A DNA stretch of 60,000 bases from Polytrichum commune (taxonomy: Eukaryota; Streptophyta; Polytrichopsida; Polytrichales; Polytrichaceae). The notes beneath the pieces are model-generated. The model saw only the letters and a list, made by a program, of their open reading frames with translations, searched no databases and was not told the origin of the DNA. Where the stretch lies: positions 60,296,533-60,356,532 of the forward strand of contig OX485804.1 in NCBI GenBank assembly GCA_950295325.1, written 5' to 3'. The number at the start of each line of letters is the position of its first letter. The stretch's first letter is position 1. A program made the translations under genes and the position numbers. This document shows positions 44,101-54,592 of this stretch, in pieces.

Positions 44101-44610
44101 GATCTACTAAAATGCAGGGACATCGAACCTAACCCGGGACCAATGCCTGATATTCTACGAACACACCCTATTACACAAAAAAAAAGAGCCAACACGTATT
44201 TTATCCCAAATACTATAAAACTACACCCTGAATACCAACACCTAGCAAATACATTCGCCCCTATCCTAAAACACACACACCCACTACACCTCCAAGCAAT
44301 CACCACATACCCACATCTACACCATTATACCCAAACACAAAACCAGTCGCCACCAACCCATATGCTATATGCCCTAATTATTACCATCCACCCCGCAATA
44401 GACATATGCAATAACATGCTAGCCCAACCCCAAAACTACCACTTTAATAACATATGGACCAACACATTAATCATTAGACTAGCTAACCTCACCAACCCCC
44501 CCGAGCGGCACATACTGACACCGCACCCCTATACAACGTTCATAGAAAACAATCAACATATAATACTCCCTCAAAACTCAATACACGCAAAAATACGAAT
44601 TCATCCATAA
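43843..44610 (+). CDS. LINE ORF2 N-terminal part with 2A motif
   Basis: The start chosen is ATG 43,843 (context ACAAAATGGCC, A at -3 and G at +4), because the same ATG context is repeated in the two upstream monomers. Residues 1-99 are MASAFRPRH... ending in LLKCRDIEPNPG, and the 2A break would fall between Gly99 and Pro100. In known 2A sequences the ribosome skips the Gly-Pro bond, releasing the upstream peptide and continuing with Pro. The rest (to residue 255) is Pro- and His-rich with no named domain. The frame stops at 44,610 while the endonuclease frame, at -1, is open from 44,415. The two overlap by about 195 nt with a C7 run inside. The 99-residue leader has no recognised function. 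Confidence 0.65.
   Translation: MASAFRPRHINNTYHFIKNWKPNSITKPLSTSNAMSHFSPELVEKTTPAMPNLFTTTKFTFLKYLKINMRKPKILQFYGYYFIDILDLLKCRDIEPNPGPMPDILRTHPITQKKRANTYFIPNTIKLHPEYQHLANTFAPILKHTHPLHLQAITTYPHLHHYTQTQNQSPPTHMLYALIITIHPAIDICNNMLAQPQNYHFNNIWTNTLIIRLANLTNPPERHILTPHPYTTFIENNQHIILPQNSIHAKIRIHP
44119..44142 (+). promoter_or_regulatory. 2A-like ribosome-skipping motif DIEPNPGP
   Basis: The codons GAC ATC GAA CCT AAC CCG GGA CCA match the 2A consensus D(V/I)ExNPGP at every fixed position. It is preceded by a hydrophobic stretch (YFIDILDLLKC), as in active 2A peptides. The residue before Asp is Arg where many 2As have Gly. In non-LTR retrotransposons, 2A motifs at the N terminus of the EN-RT protein are known from trypanosome and several animal elements. 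Activity here is not shown. Confidence 0.85.
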
Positions 44611-46787
44611 CCACACCCACATCAACCACCCTGAAGAAAGAATTCCCTTTCCTCCCAAACCAGTTGATAACCGAAACACTTAGATGCTTAGAAAACATCA
44701 GCGAATACTCACACCCACCCCCACTCCCAGCCGCCCCTACACCAATCACAAGAATAAACACCAACACCGAACATGAAACGACCATAATAACTTGGAATGC
44801 GTCATCACTCAACACATCATTACTAAACCTACAAAGCTTAATAAACAACTCTCTAAACAACACAGCAATCATACATATCCAAGAAACCAAACTTACTGCA
44901 AACAAATCTACGAAATATATACAAAACTTATTCCCGGAATTCAAACTCATTTTCAACAACACACACGCACTCACAAGGTGCATCCAACAAAGGATGCCTT
45001 ATACCCCCGGAAGAGGTGGCCTACTTATACTTATCCATCACAAATATGCATTCCCGGGAAATGTCACCAAAATCCCCACACCATCAAACATCTTCCCATA
45101 TCTCCAAATAATAAAAATAAATAACCACCCACTAATACCGTGGCTGATCATACACATGTATATGCCCATGCACTTAGAAGACACATGTCTTATCCCACAC
45201 CTTAAGAACGAAATCAATAACGAAATCACTATACACCCCAATCACATATGCACACTCTGCGGTGACTTTAATAGAGATATTGCACTTAGGGGCAGACAAA
45301 ATAACAACACTAACACCCCCTCACAAGAAGAAGACTTCCAATGGAAAAACTTCACCACATCTCTCAACTTAGAATATATTCAAACCAACACTAGTATCTC
45401 AAGACAAGGTGGCTACAACTACACATCAACAAGCCTAATAGATGGTTTCTACATTCACTCCCCAGACAACAGCAAATTCACCTCCACTACAAACACAAAC
45501 ATGAATCTAAATTCAGACCACTATCCAGTCACATTACACATCCCACACAACACACTTATAGCCAGACCCCCACCCCCTACAAACACCCCACCAACTAGAA
45601 TACTGAACCCGATACCACTTGAAAACCTAGAAAAATTTAAAATAACATTCATTGAAGAAAACTCCACCCAACTTGAAGTACTTATCACACTACTAGAAAA
45701 CCACCAACATTTAACACCTAATCAATGGCAAGATGCCTATACATCACTGGACTACATTATAAACAAAATCTCAGAAACAATTGAAAAAACCTGCAAAGCA
45801 TACCCACTACCCAACCTTACAACCAGAACATTGCAACAAGGCGGTTTTTTACCACGCAAACAAGCTAGAGAATGGAAAAGACACCTCAACACATATCACC
45901 TCATCAGAAAAGCCATTTACATAGCACAACATGACCCAAGCTGGCAAGTGCACCCCATCCTAATCAATATCCGAAACCACCAACACGTCAACATCCCGCT
46001 CCCACCTGCTACAGCAGCATCCCATGATGAATGGATTAACACAATAGCGGCCATCGCAAAAACTGCAAATAAAGAAGCCAGAAAAATCACCACAAAATAT
46101 ACTAGAGACTGCATTCTAAAAGCCGTATCAAAATACCGCCAAATGTATGAAAAAAACCCTAAGAAAATAAACCGTAAAGTCTTCAAAAACACTGAAACCT
46201 CACCTCTTGATTCCATCATCGATAGACAAAACAACATATTAACCAGCCCTGAAGACATTGCATCAGAGATTTACGCACAACAATCCATCAGTAACCGTCC
46301 AACAGTCCCCACGTGCCACCATCAAAATACACACCCACTACACTATACATGTGGAGTCAGACAATACCCATGGCACGACCTAGAAGGGTACACAATTGAC
46401 AAACGAGGAGAACCCCAAATACCCTTACACATATACTTTGATCAAGAAACCTACGACTTCTATCTTAAAAATCTAAGTAATAACAAAGCCCCAGGCCCAG
46501 ACAAAATTCCCAACTCAATTCTAAAAAATATGCCTCCGCGCTTTCACAAATTATTTTTCCTATTCTTTAAGCACTGCTATAAACAAAAACAAATTCCCGC
46601 ATCATGGAAAACTAGCCTAACAGTTTTATTATATAAAAAAGGCAACCCATCACAACTAACAAATCACAGACCTATTGCACTAGCTAACACCATATATAAA
46701 CTTTACACAAGTACACTAACCTCTATCCTATCAGCATACGGAGAAAGATACCAAATACTACACGATAGCCAAGAAGGGTTCAGAGCA
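44415..46787 (+). pseudogene. LINE ORF2: APE-type endonuclease and N-terminal reverse transcriptase
   Basis: Numbering residues from Leu at 44,664, the APE-type endonuclease motifs appear in order: ITWNASSLN (Asn45), IQETKL (Glu74), GRGGLLILIHH, CGDFNRD (200-203), LIDGFYI and LNSDHYP (Asp285-His286). This endonuclease nicks target DNA to prime reverse transcription. The RT begins near residue 607 with NKAPGPDKIPNSIL, then WKTSLTVLLYKKGN and NHRPIALANTIYKL, the usual RT 0-2 motifs of LINEs, and QEGFRA just before the stop. TAA at 46,788-46,790 falls exactly where LINEs read QxGFRxxR, so it is a nonsense mutation. No ATG start suits this frame. It would need fusion with the 2A frame. Confidence 0.85.
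44496..44502 (+). promoter_or_regulatory. Candidate -1 slippery site C CCC CCC
   Basis: A run of seven C lies in the overlap between the 2A frame and the endonuclease frame. Relative to the 2A frame it has the X XXY YYZ phase needed for -1 slippage, which would place ribosomes in the endonuclease frame. A one-base homopolymer deletion or sequencing error is an equally simple explanation, given the other lesions in ORF2. Confidence 0.35.
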
Positions 46788-46790
46788 TAA

Positions 46791-48415
46791 AGAAACACCT
46801 CCAGACAAATCCAAATACTAATTGCAGCGCTTGAAGACGCAAGACTCACAAACCAAGATATATACATTCTTTACATTGACTTCAAAAACGCCTTTGGCTC
46901 CATTGACCACGCCAGACTCTTAGCCATAATGAAAGACTTGGGTTACCTCAATGACTCAATAAACCTCATAGGAAACATATACTCACAATCTTCAACCATA
47001 TTTACTGGCGAACACTTCGGAAAAACCCTACCAATCCACATCTTAAGAGGTACAATACAAGGCGACACCCTTAGCCCATACTTATCATCATATTTCTAGA
47101 GCCCCTACTCAGATGGCTACAACAAGGAAACAATGGATATACTTTCGGTACGTCTAGAATCAAAATCTCATCAGCAGCATATGCAGACGATCTTGCAGCA
47201 ATAGCCAACAAACTAGAGACACTACAAACACAATTATATAAACTAGACAAATTCTGCAAATGGGCAGGAATGGATCTAGGAATACCAAAATGCGCAGTAA
47301 CTGGATGCCCAAACAAATTTAAACTTAACCCCACAACCTTCAAGGCCCTAATCCAATCCACCAACATAAACTATAGAAACCAACCTATACCAGTCCTAAA
47401 CCAACACGAACCCTACACATACCTAGGAATAAATCTTGCACCATCACTCAAGTGGAAAACACAAATAAATACCACCACAACTAAAGTAACCAAACAATGT
47501 CAAGCCCTCGTAGTATGCCCAGCCACTATGAAACAAAAAATCAACATGGTTGATACAGTCATACGCGCTGGAATAGCATATAGCTTTTATGCAGTACCAT
47601 ACTCCATACCAGCCATAAAAAAACTTGACAAAAAGATCATCGCACTCCACAAAACAATATGCGGAATATCCAAATGCACATCTAATATTGCTACACAACT
47701 CCCCCACAACCTATTTGGAATTGAAGCATTTTCACTACAAAATGCCTATCTGAGGTGTATTGGAGAGCAACTACAAAATGCCCTTAACGACAAAGGCCGT
47801 ATTGGAAAAATTTATACCGGCTTAACGCAATTTATTCTTGCCAAATACGGAGATTCTAAAGAAATTACCTGTATTAAATACCACCAATGTGTTAGATCAC
47901 CTATCACTAGAACACTATTTCTGCTCAAGCATAACGCCGGAGTCCACCTTAAAAGTACAATAAACAACTTCCTCCTACACCCATCCCCACTCGAAAACGC
48001 ATGGATGCAAGAAGCACAAATGCTACAGGGGCTAAATCCCAACACCTCACTTAAACTATTACACAAATTGCTCATACATAATATAACAACACTAGATCAA
48101 ATTACCATGCCTAATGGCTCCACACTAATGAACCTAGATGAATTCAAAATCTATCACTCCACCTCCTCCAAACTCATCCAAAGCGCACTAAACATTGCTA
48201 ACCAACTATTTTGCCAACCTCCCTGTAACCACGAATGCCCCCCACCATGCCAACGACACCATCCAGCCAGATCCCTCAAAGACAAATATAAACTAAGACA
48301 CCATAACATTCTACCTCATCTACCGACTCCCCCCATACACCCCCAAACCCTCACATCCCCCCTCTACCCCCTCCCCCCAACAACATACTTAAGGACCCTC
48401 GACAATATCCCATAT
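46791..48415 (+). pseudogene. LINE ORF2: RT catalytic core and C-terminal region up to the Ty3 insertion
   Basis: After the stop at 46,788 the same frame continues with RNTSRQIQILIAALEDA and the catalytic YIDFKNAFGSIDH (46,872 onward), then RGTIQGDTLSP. A frame change at about 47,075-47,096 moves reading by -1 (or +2) to FLEPLLRWLQQGN, then the YADD active site at 47,180-47,191. The thumb-like region follows (TYLGINLAPSLKW at about 47,418). Near 48,217 is a Cys/His-rich cluster, CQPPCNHECPPPCQRHH, possibly a zinc-binding motif. The frame is then cut at 48,415 by the Ty3 element. All catalytic Asp residues of RT are present, so loss of function is due to the frame lesions. Confidence 0.85.
48411..48415 (+). 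repeat. Target-site duplication CATAT (left)
   Basis: CATAT directly precedes the LTR start and recurs at 58,610-58,614 directly after the other LTR. It is the 5-bp duplication made by Ty3-type integration. Confidence 0.95.
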
Positions 48416-49914
48416 TGTGAGGCCAAACCCCCCACCCTTAAGCGTCCGTAGTCCGAGTAGTGGGTTTGGGCTCACATTCCTCCGCGGTATTGGATTTGGA
48501 CTTGGATGAGTCCATAGTGCAAGGTTCACCCTTCAAGTGGTCTTGGATTTAACTAGTTCCTTCATAAACCCAGGTCCTTCATAAACCCAGCTCCTTAGCT
48601 TCTAACTAAACAAACCCAGGTCCTTCATAAACCCAGCTCTTTACTTTCTAACTAAACAAACCCAGCTCCTTCATAAACCCAGCTCCTTCATGAACCCACA
48701 ACTTTGTAGTTGTAATCCCCAACTACCTCACTAATTATTCAAGCCCTTAACTAATCTTCCTACCTAATTTCCCTAATTCTACTAACAACCCCTTTCTAAT
48801 CACACAATTCTTCTCTAATCCTAAAATCCTAAAATCCTAGAGAGGAGAGGGGGAGAGAGAATTTCCTAACTTCACTAAGACTAACTAATCCACACAAGTA
48901 TATTTTTGCACTCATCACAACATCAAGTGCTCAACTCTTAAACATGGAACTTGCAACCACGTGTATTCAAAACATGAACTTTAAGTACCACAAATTGGAA
49001 TCATGAATTAACTTTAAAATCCTTCACGTCAACACTAATTCTACCAAGAGGTGAAGCCCTCTTCAAGGCTAACAAGCCTTGGCTCTCAAACTAAAAACTA
49101 AGCACACACATGTGCTCCAATATGGCTTCCCACACCCACACTTATAACTCGTGGGGTGCCTTGGAGCACAAAGGAAAGAGAGGATGAGTGAGGGAAGAAT
49201 GAGGGATTATATAGTAAGCTTGAGGGGGTGAGCACCCTCAAGGCTCACGATAAGCCCTTGAGATTTCCTCCTACTTAGTAGGCGCCAATCCTATCTTCTA
49301 AGCCTTCCTCCCTCAAATGATCAACAAGGATCCTAATTCGAACATTTAACTAGCCTTGGCTTTCTACCTACCACACTTTACCAAACTTGGGATGCTTCAA
49401 CCCAAACTTAGCCTCCTTCGCTTTCCGCCGCCATAACTTTCTCCCCTTACTTTCCCAAATCGTCGCTCACCACTTAATTCAAACCACGATGCTTAACTCG
49501 TGATTTGATTGGTGCTTTGAGAATTTGCTTATCCTCCACCTTGCATTCTTCCTTGGGCCTTCCCCATTAAGTGGCCATGATGAGGTGGTCCACTTGTGCG
49601 CTCCATGTGATCCTCCATTCATCCCAATTCGAATGCACTTGCCTCTTGAGTCACTTTGGTTGTCTCCATCCATTTGTACTAGCCTACTCACTAACTACTC
49701 AATCCAAGTTCTCCTTACCTATCCTCATTCACTCAAATCCTTCCGAAGGTAAAAACACAATAACAACTCACATCCTAGCCTCTTACAACATGGTACTTCT
49801 AAGACTAACATTTCACTCTTTTTATATTTTTGTGAAGTAACATGCTACTTCAAAGTGCATCAACTAACGTTTCAAGGGTCTAAGACTAAATGTGGGCACC
49901 CTTTTGGGCTCACA
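48416..49914 (-). repeat. 3' LTR of the Ty3 element
   Basis: Bounded on the sense strand by TGTGAGCCCAAAAGG and TTTGGCCTCACA. It includes a tandem block of CCAG(C/G)TCCTTCATAAAC-type units at 48,560-48,700. It has the same length as the right LTR. Confidence 0.95.
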
Positions 49915-49975
49915 TAATTGGCGACCATCGGGGGATGAATCCAAACATCTCTTGCTCCAAGGGTAAGTTGCCTAG
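49915..49975 (-). other. 3' internal end of the Ty3 element; no polypurine tract at the LTR
   Basis: The sense strand between the pol stop and the 3' LTR ends TGTTTGGATTCATCCCCCG and then ATGGTCGCCAATTA. No polypurine tract touches the LTR. The nearest purine-rich stretch (GGAGCAAGAGATG) is about 30 nt away. Read on the other strand, the LTR-proximal sequence TAATTGGCGACCATCGGGGG looks like a primer-binding site. Confidence 0.6.
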
Positions 49976-52900
49976 TCAAGCTCGGTACTCCTTACATCTA
50001 CTTCCCGATGTACGGGTAGGAAAGAGCTCACCATTCAACGTTTCCAATTGAATTGAATTATTAGGAAAGACCTCATAGACAAGGTAAGGTCCTAACCATA
50101 CCGCATTGAATTTCGCCGGAAATTCAAGCTTTCGTGCGTCTTGAATCATGACCATCATTCCCGGTGTTAGGGCCCTTCTCTTATGTCGTTTGTCGAAAGT
50201 AATCTTTCTCCTTCTTTGGATTGCCTCAATATGTTGAGCCGCCATTCTCCTCCCTTCGTCAAGTGCTTCCAAATCGGTTAGTCGATTTTGTAAGGATTGA
50301 CTTTCGGTAAGTCTCGTACTCACGGCCACCCTAAGTGACTCGATTTCATATTCGATTGGTAGTGTCGCTTCAAAACCATAGACTAAGGAAAATGGTGTAG
50401 CACGCGTAGTTACCTTATAGGTTGTACGGTATGCCCAAAGTGCCGCCGTTAGTTTCGTATCCCAATCCCGCTTCGAGTCTATAACCGTCTTGCGTAGTAT
50501 ACTCACCAAAATTCCGTTAACCCTTTCCGTTTGTCCATTGGTTTGTGGGTGGTAGGGAGTAGTCTTCCGGTGATCAATTTTAAATTTCTCTGTCATCTCT
50601 CGAATCAAGTCATTCAAAAAGTGAGTACCCCTATCGCTTACTAGGATCTTCGGCACCCCGAACCGCGAAATTATGTTTTCGTACATAAATGTTGCCGCGT
50701 GTTCCGCCGTGTCGGTCTTCACCGCTTTGGCTTCCGCCCACTTGGTGAGGTACTCGGTTGCCACCACAATATATTTCATTCCTTTTGAAGATTGGGGATG
50801 GACCTCACCCACATAGTCGATGCCCCATTTTTCGAAAGGAATTAAGGGTAATGATACATGTAAAGGCATCTCCATTCTAAGGTCGTTTCGGGCATACCGT
50901 TGGCAAGCGTCGCATTTCCTTACATAGTCATGGGCGTCCTTAAATAGTGTAGGCCAAAAGTAGCCCGCTCTAAGTATTTTTTGCCCGGTGAGTTGACCCG
51001 AGAAGTGACCGCCGCAAGCGCTATCGTGGCAAGCGATTAAAATCGCTTCAACCTCCGTTTTTGACACGCATCGTCGTAAAATACCATCGGACCCCCTTCT
51101 AAACAACCTATGGCCCACTACAACAAATTGCCTACTATTTACCCTCACCTTCCTTCTCTCTTCTTTTGTCCACTCTTTGGGCAACTTGTGGGTTGTTAGA
51201 AATTCCACTATGCCCGCATACCACTCCGGTGTAGAAGTGACCACAAAGAGGCTATCATCTACTAACATATCATTTACCGGATTTTTTCCTATCTCCTCCG
51301 ACAACCTAGACAAGTGGTCCGCTTGTAAATGCATACGACCCGGTTTATATTCCACCGTGTAGTCGAATTCTTCTAATAACAAAACCCACCTAGCTAACCT
51401 ACCACTTAACTCAGCCTTGTTAATTAGATACTTGATAGCCATGTGGTCAACAAAAAATACAACCGGGTTGCACATGAGGTAATGCCTAAACTTTTTAACG
51501 GAAAACACCATGGCTAGGCACTCCCTCTCCGTTGTAGAGTAGTTTCTTTCGGCGGGGGTCAATTGCTTACTCGCATAAGCTATAGGTTGATCCTTCTCTT
51601 TTTCTCCCGTTGCTTGACAAAGCGCACTCCCTATTGCCACATTACTAGCATCACAATAGACGTGAAAAGGTTTACCCCAATTGGGTGGTATCAACACCGG
51701 ATAGGTGCTCAACCTATCCCACAATTCCTCAAAGGCTTTTTGACAAGCATCCGTCCACTCGAATTTGACATCCTTTTTGAGCAAATGGGTAATGGGCACC
51801 GCTATCTTTGAAAAATTAGGAATAAGTTCCCGGTACCATCCCACATGTCCTAACAACTTAGAGATCCCCTTGGAATTGGTTGGAGTTGCCAAGTCGCTTA
51901 TGGCCGCAATCTTATCCGGATCGGGTTCTCTACCTTTCTCACTAACAACATAACCCAACAACACTCCCTTATTCACTCCCAAAAATGTCTTATCCGGGTT
52001 CAATGCTAACCTCATCTTCCTACACCTAACCAATGCCTCCCTAACACAATGTAGGTGATCATCCACATTACTTTGTGTGCTAAAATCGTCCACAAAGACG
52101 GTCATGGATTTGAACAACAAGTCGGTGAAGATATACATTACTAATCGTTGGAAAGTAGCCGGGGCATTACATAACCCAAATGGCATCACTACCCACACAA
52201 AAGTACCCCAAGGTGTAGTAAAAGCCGTTTTATGGATATCTTGGAGGGCTATGGAAATTTGATTATAACCCGCATACCCATCCATAAAGGTATATCGCGA
52301 ATGACCTCCAACCTCCTCAAGCAACAAGGTGATAAAAGGTAAGGGGAAGTGATCCTTTTGTGTGCACGAATTCAATTTCCTATAGTCGACACAAACCCTT
52401 AATTTCCCATTTTTTTTCTTTACTAAGACCATAGGAGAAACCCAATCCGTGATTTCCACCGGCTTGATAAACCCGGCCTTCAATAACCTTTCCAATTCCG
52501 CTTTCACCAACAATTGCAATTGAGGATTCATCCTCCTCTCCTTTTGTCTAATTGGCCTCGCCCCCGGAATTAAAGGAATCCGGTGCTCTACCATTTCCCT
52601 AGGAATTCCCTTAAGCTCATCGTAGGACCATGCAAAAGTATCACTAAACTCATCCACCAAATTGCTATACTCCCTAACCTCTTTCTCCCCCAATTTGGAG
52701 CCCATCTTCATTTGTCGGGTTTTTCCATTCTTTAATTTCACATCCACGTACCGCCAATCCGCTTCCGACACATGTGCTTGTTCCTCTTTGTTCCGATACC
52801 AATCGGAAGGCACATTGGGGTAATCTTTCACATCTTGACCTACAACTATCCCCGTAGACGTGGTCTTGAAATGTAAAGGCTCCTCCAATTTCGATGACTC

Positions 52901-54592
52901 AATAATCACATCCTCCTCTTGAGTCCCATCTACATGAATTAAACTAACCTCACCCTCTTCCACGTCATCTACCCAAGGTGTTAACCCACCGCTAACCCAC
53001 TCTTCCTCGGTGAGCACCTCACATGGCTCCAACAATGAGCCCTCTCCTAAACTAACACTAGGAAATTCACTCCCTAAGCCTACTTGGTGAAATGTAACCA
53101 TTACATCAACCTCGGACTCGGGGTACTCCCTTAGCCATTGGGCATAATCCCCATTATCCCCATAATTGTAAAAATTAGGACCTAGACTTCCCGAGCCCGA
53201 ATCTATAACAACCCTTTGACCTTCGGGATGGACGACTCCCACCAATGCCTTGCCAATCTCATTCTCGTTTAAGTCATCAATTTCCTTCTCCAATGGCAAA
53301 TACATCTCCTTCTTCATCCATCCTTCTAATGAACCAATGGACACTATGACCCTATTACCCTCCGGACCATAAGTGATGGATGGTTTAGGTCCACCCCAAT
53401 TGACCATAGCATTCGCCATCCGCAACCAAGGCCTACCTAGCAAAATGGGGAAGGTGTCCTTGTTGGAGTGCATTTTAATGACATGGAAGGTGACCAAGTA
53501 CTCCTCACCTCCCGTAGTCATTCTACAATCCTTGATCATCCCCAAAGGCGTAGTCGAACTTTGATTTGCCATATTTATGACCAAAGGTGAAGGCCCCGTG
53601 AGTCCAAGTCCCAATTTTTTCATAGTATCCTCCGGTAGTATATTTAGACTACTCCCTCCGTCGACTAGCACATTAGGAACCACCTTATCTACTATAACAA
53701 CTTCTATTTCTATAGCTTTCACGTGTCTTCCACCTCGTGATTGGATCCTAGCGGCTATTTTAGCTTTCACCTTCCTCATCCTCTTGTGTACCGGCATTCC
53801 CTCCTTTAATGTTTTCCTTGCCGTGGGTGAAATTTCCAATAGTTGGCCGAAAGTAATATCCGCCTTGAGTGTACTAAGGTCCGCCCACAAGTCGTACCCG
53901 GTAGATCTTTCCACCTTAGAATTACCCACTACGTCGAATTTGTCTACGGGAACCCCCGGTCCTTCCCATTCACCCACATCGCTATTATCCAAGTCATGTA
54001 CCGCATTAGTCCTCTCCCTATCTTGTAAAATTATATTTTCCCTCTCCACATCCTTAGTAGCTCTTCTAGCTACCCTATCCAACTCGGAGAGATTAATCTC
54101 TTCATCCGAAGAGTAATTTCCTTGCTCTCCTATTCCTACCTCCAACGGGGCATCCCCTCTCCTAGCCCTAGTAGTTACCGCTAGTGCAGGTGCTTCTTCA
54201 ACCACACCCTTACCCTTCACTAACTCATATGTAATAGCATTGGTGTGAGGAGGCCATTGACTTTGCTCCTCTCCAATTCTCGTTGGGAGAGGAAGCATGT
54301 CATCACATGTGGCCTCCAACACTCCATCCATGAACCTAACATCTTGGGAGTTAGATGGTCCCGGATCCGTTGGAGGCGCTTGTCTCCCGTTACTACCATT
54401 AGGTGGAACTCCTTGTCTATTTTGTATTGGAATGTAACCGGTTGTAGTTTGCAAGCCCGCCGGTGGATGAAAAGTTTGCCTAGCATTACTATGGTCATAG
54501 TATAAGTTCATTGGCCGGCACTCCTTGTGGCCTAGCACCTCGCATATTATCCCTTGCTTGTTGTTGTGGATTAGCCACCGGGTAAGGGACAT
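49976..54592 (-). CDS. pol: Ty3 Pol polyprotein: protease, RT, RNase H, integrase
   Basis: 1,538 residues, uninterrupted, from ATG at 54,592. An aspartic protease has active site LVDGGSS (Asp311). RT has FMDGYAGYNQ (Asp771) and FVDD at 833-836 in place of the commoner YVDD. RNase H begins at YCDAS (Asp981), with TTERECLA near 1,021. Integrase has a zinc-binding H1189/H1196/C1227/C1230 and a D1259, D1320, E1356 triad, spaced as DD(35)E. The end after the integrase is short, with no chromodomain. Residues 1-230 are a low-complexity linker. The pol frame is +1 relative to gag, overlapping by 98 nt. Expression could be by frameshift or by initiation at its own ATG. All catalytic residues are present, so this copy could be functional. 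Confidence 0.95.
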   Translation of the reverse strand: MSLTRWLIHNNKQGIICEVLGHKECRPMNLYYDHSNARQTFHPPAGLQTTTGYIPIQNRQGVPPNGSNGRQAPPTDPGPSNSQDVRFMDGVLEATCDDMLPLPTRIGEEQSQWPPHTNAITYELVKGKGVVEEAPALAVTTRARRGDAPLEVGIGEQGNYSSDEEINLSELDRVARRATKDVERENIILQDRERTNAVHDLDNSDVGEWEGPGVPVDKFDVVGNSKVERSTGYDLWADLSTLKADITFGQLLEISPTARKTLKEGMPVHKRMRKVKAKIAARIQSRGGRHVKAIEIEVVIVDKVVPNVLVDGGSSLNILPEDTMKKLGLGLTGPSPLVINMANQSSTTPLGMIKDCRMTTGGEEYLVTFHVIKMHSNKDTFPILLGRPWLRMANAMVNWGGPKPSITYGPEGNRVIVSIGSLEGWMKKEMYLPLEKEIDDLNENEIGKALVGVVHPEGQRVVIDSGSGSLGPNFYNYGDNGDYAQWLREYPESEVDVMVTFHQVGLGSEFPSVSLGEGSLLEPCEVLTEEEWVSGGLTPWVDDVEEGEVSLIHVDGTQEEDVIIESSKLEEPLHFKTTSTGIVVGQDVKDYPNVPSDWYRNKEEQAHVSEADWRYVDVKLKNGKTRQMKMGSKLGEKEVREYSNLVDEFSDTFAWSYDELKGIPREMVEHRIPLIPGARPIRQKERRMNPQLQLLVKAELERLLKAGFIKPVEITDWVSPMVLVKKKNGKLRVCVDYRKLNSCTQKDHFPLPFITLLLEEVGGHSRYTFMDGYAGYNQISIALQDIHKTAFTTPWGTFVWVVMPFGLCNAPATFQRLVMYIFTDLLFKSMTVFVDDFSTQSNVDDHLHCVREALVRCRKMRLALNPDKTFLGVNKGVLLGYVVSEKGREPDPDKIAAISDLATPTNSKGISKLLGHVGWYRELIPNFSKIAVPITHLLKKDVKFEWTDACQKAFEELWDRLSTYPVLIPPNWGKPFHVYCDASNVAIGSALCQATGEKEKDQPIAYASKQLTPAERNYSTTERECLAMVFSVKKFRHYLMCNPVVFFVDHMAIKYLINKAELSGRLARWVLLLEEFDYTVEYKPGRMHLQADHLSRLSEEIGKNPVNDMLVDDSLFVVTSTPEWYAGIVEFLTTHKLPKEWTKEERRKVRVNSRQFVVVGHRLFRRGSDGILRRCVSKTEVEAILIACHDSACGGHFSGQLTGQKILRAGYFWPTLFKDAHDYVRKCDACQRYARNDLRMEMPLHVSLPLIPFEKWGIDYVGEVHPQSSKGMKYIVVATEYLTKWAEAKAVKTDTAEHAATFMYENIISRFGVPKILVSDRGTHFLNDLIREMTEKFKIDHRKTTPYHPQTNGQTERVNGILVSILRKTVIDSKRDWDTKLTAALWAYRTTYKVTTRATPFSLVYGFEATLPIEYEIESLRVAVSTRLTESQSLQNRLTDLEALDEGRRMAAQHIEAIQRRRKITFDKRHKRRALTPGMMVMIQDARKLEFPAKFNAVWLGPYLVYEVFPNNSIQLETLNGELFPTRTSGSRCKEYRA

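Noticed and set aside
53577-54116. 179-codon plus-strand frame as an antisense gene
   Set aside because: It is the reverse shadow of the pol frame and shows no domain of its own.
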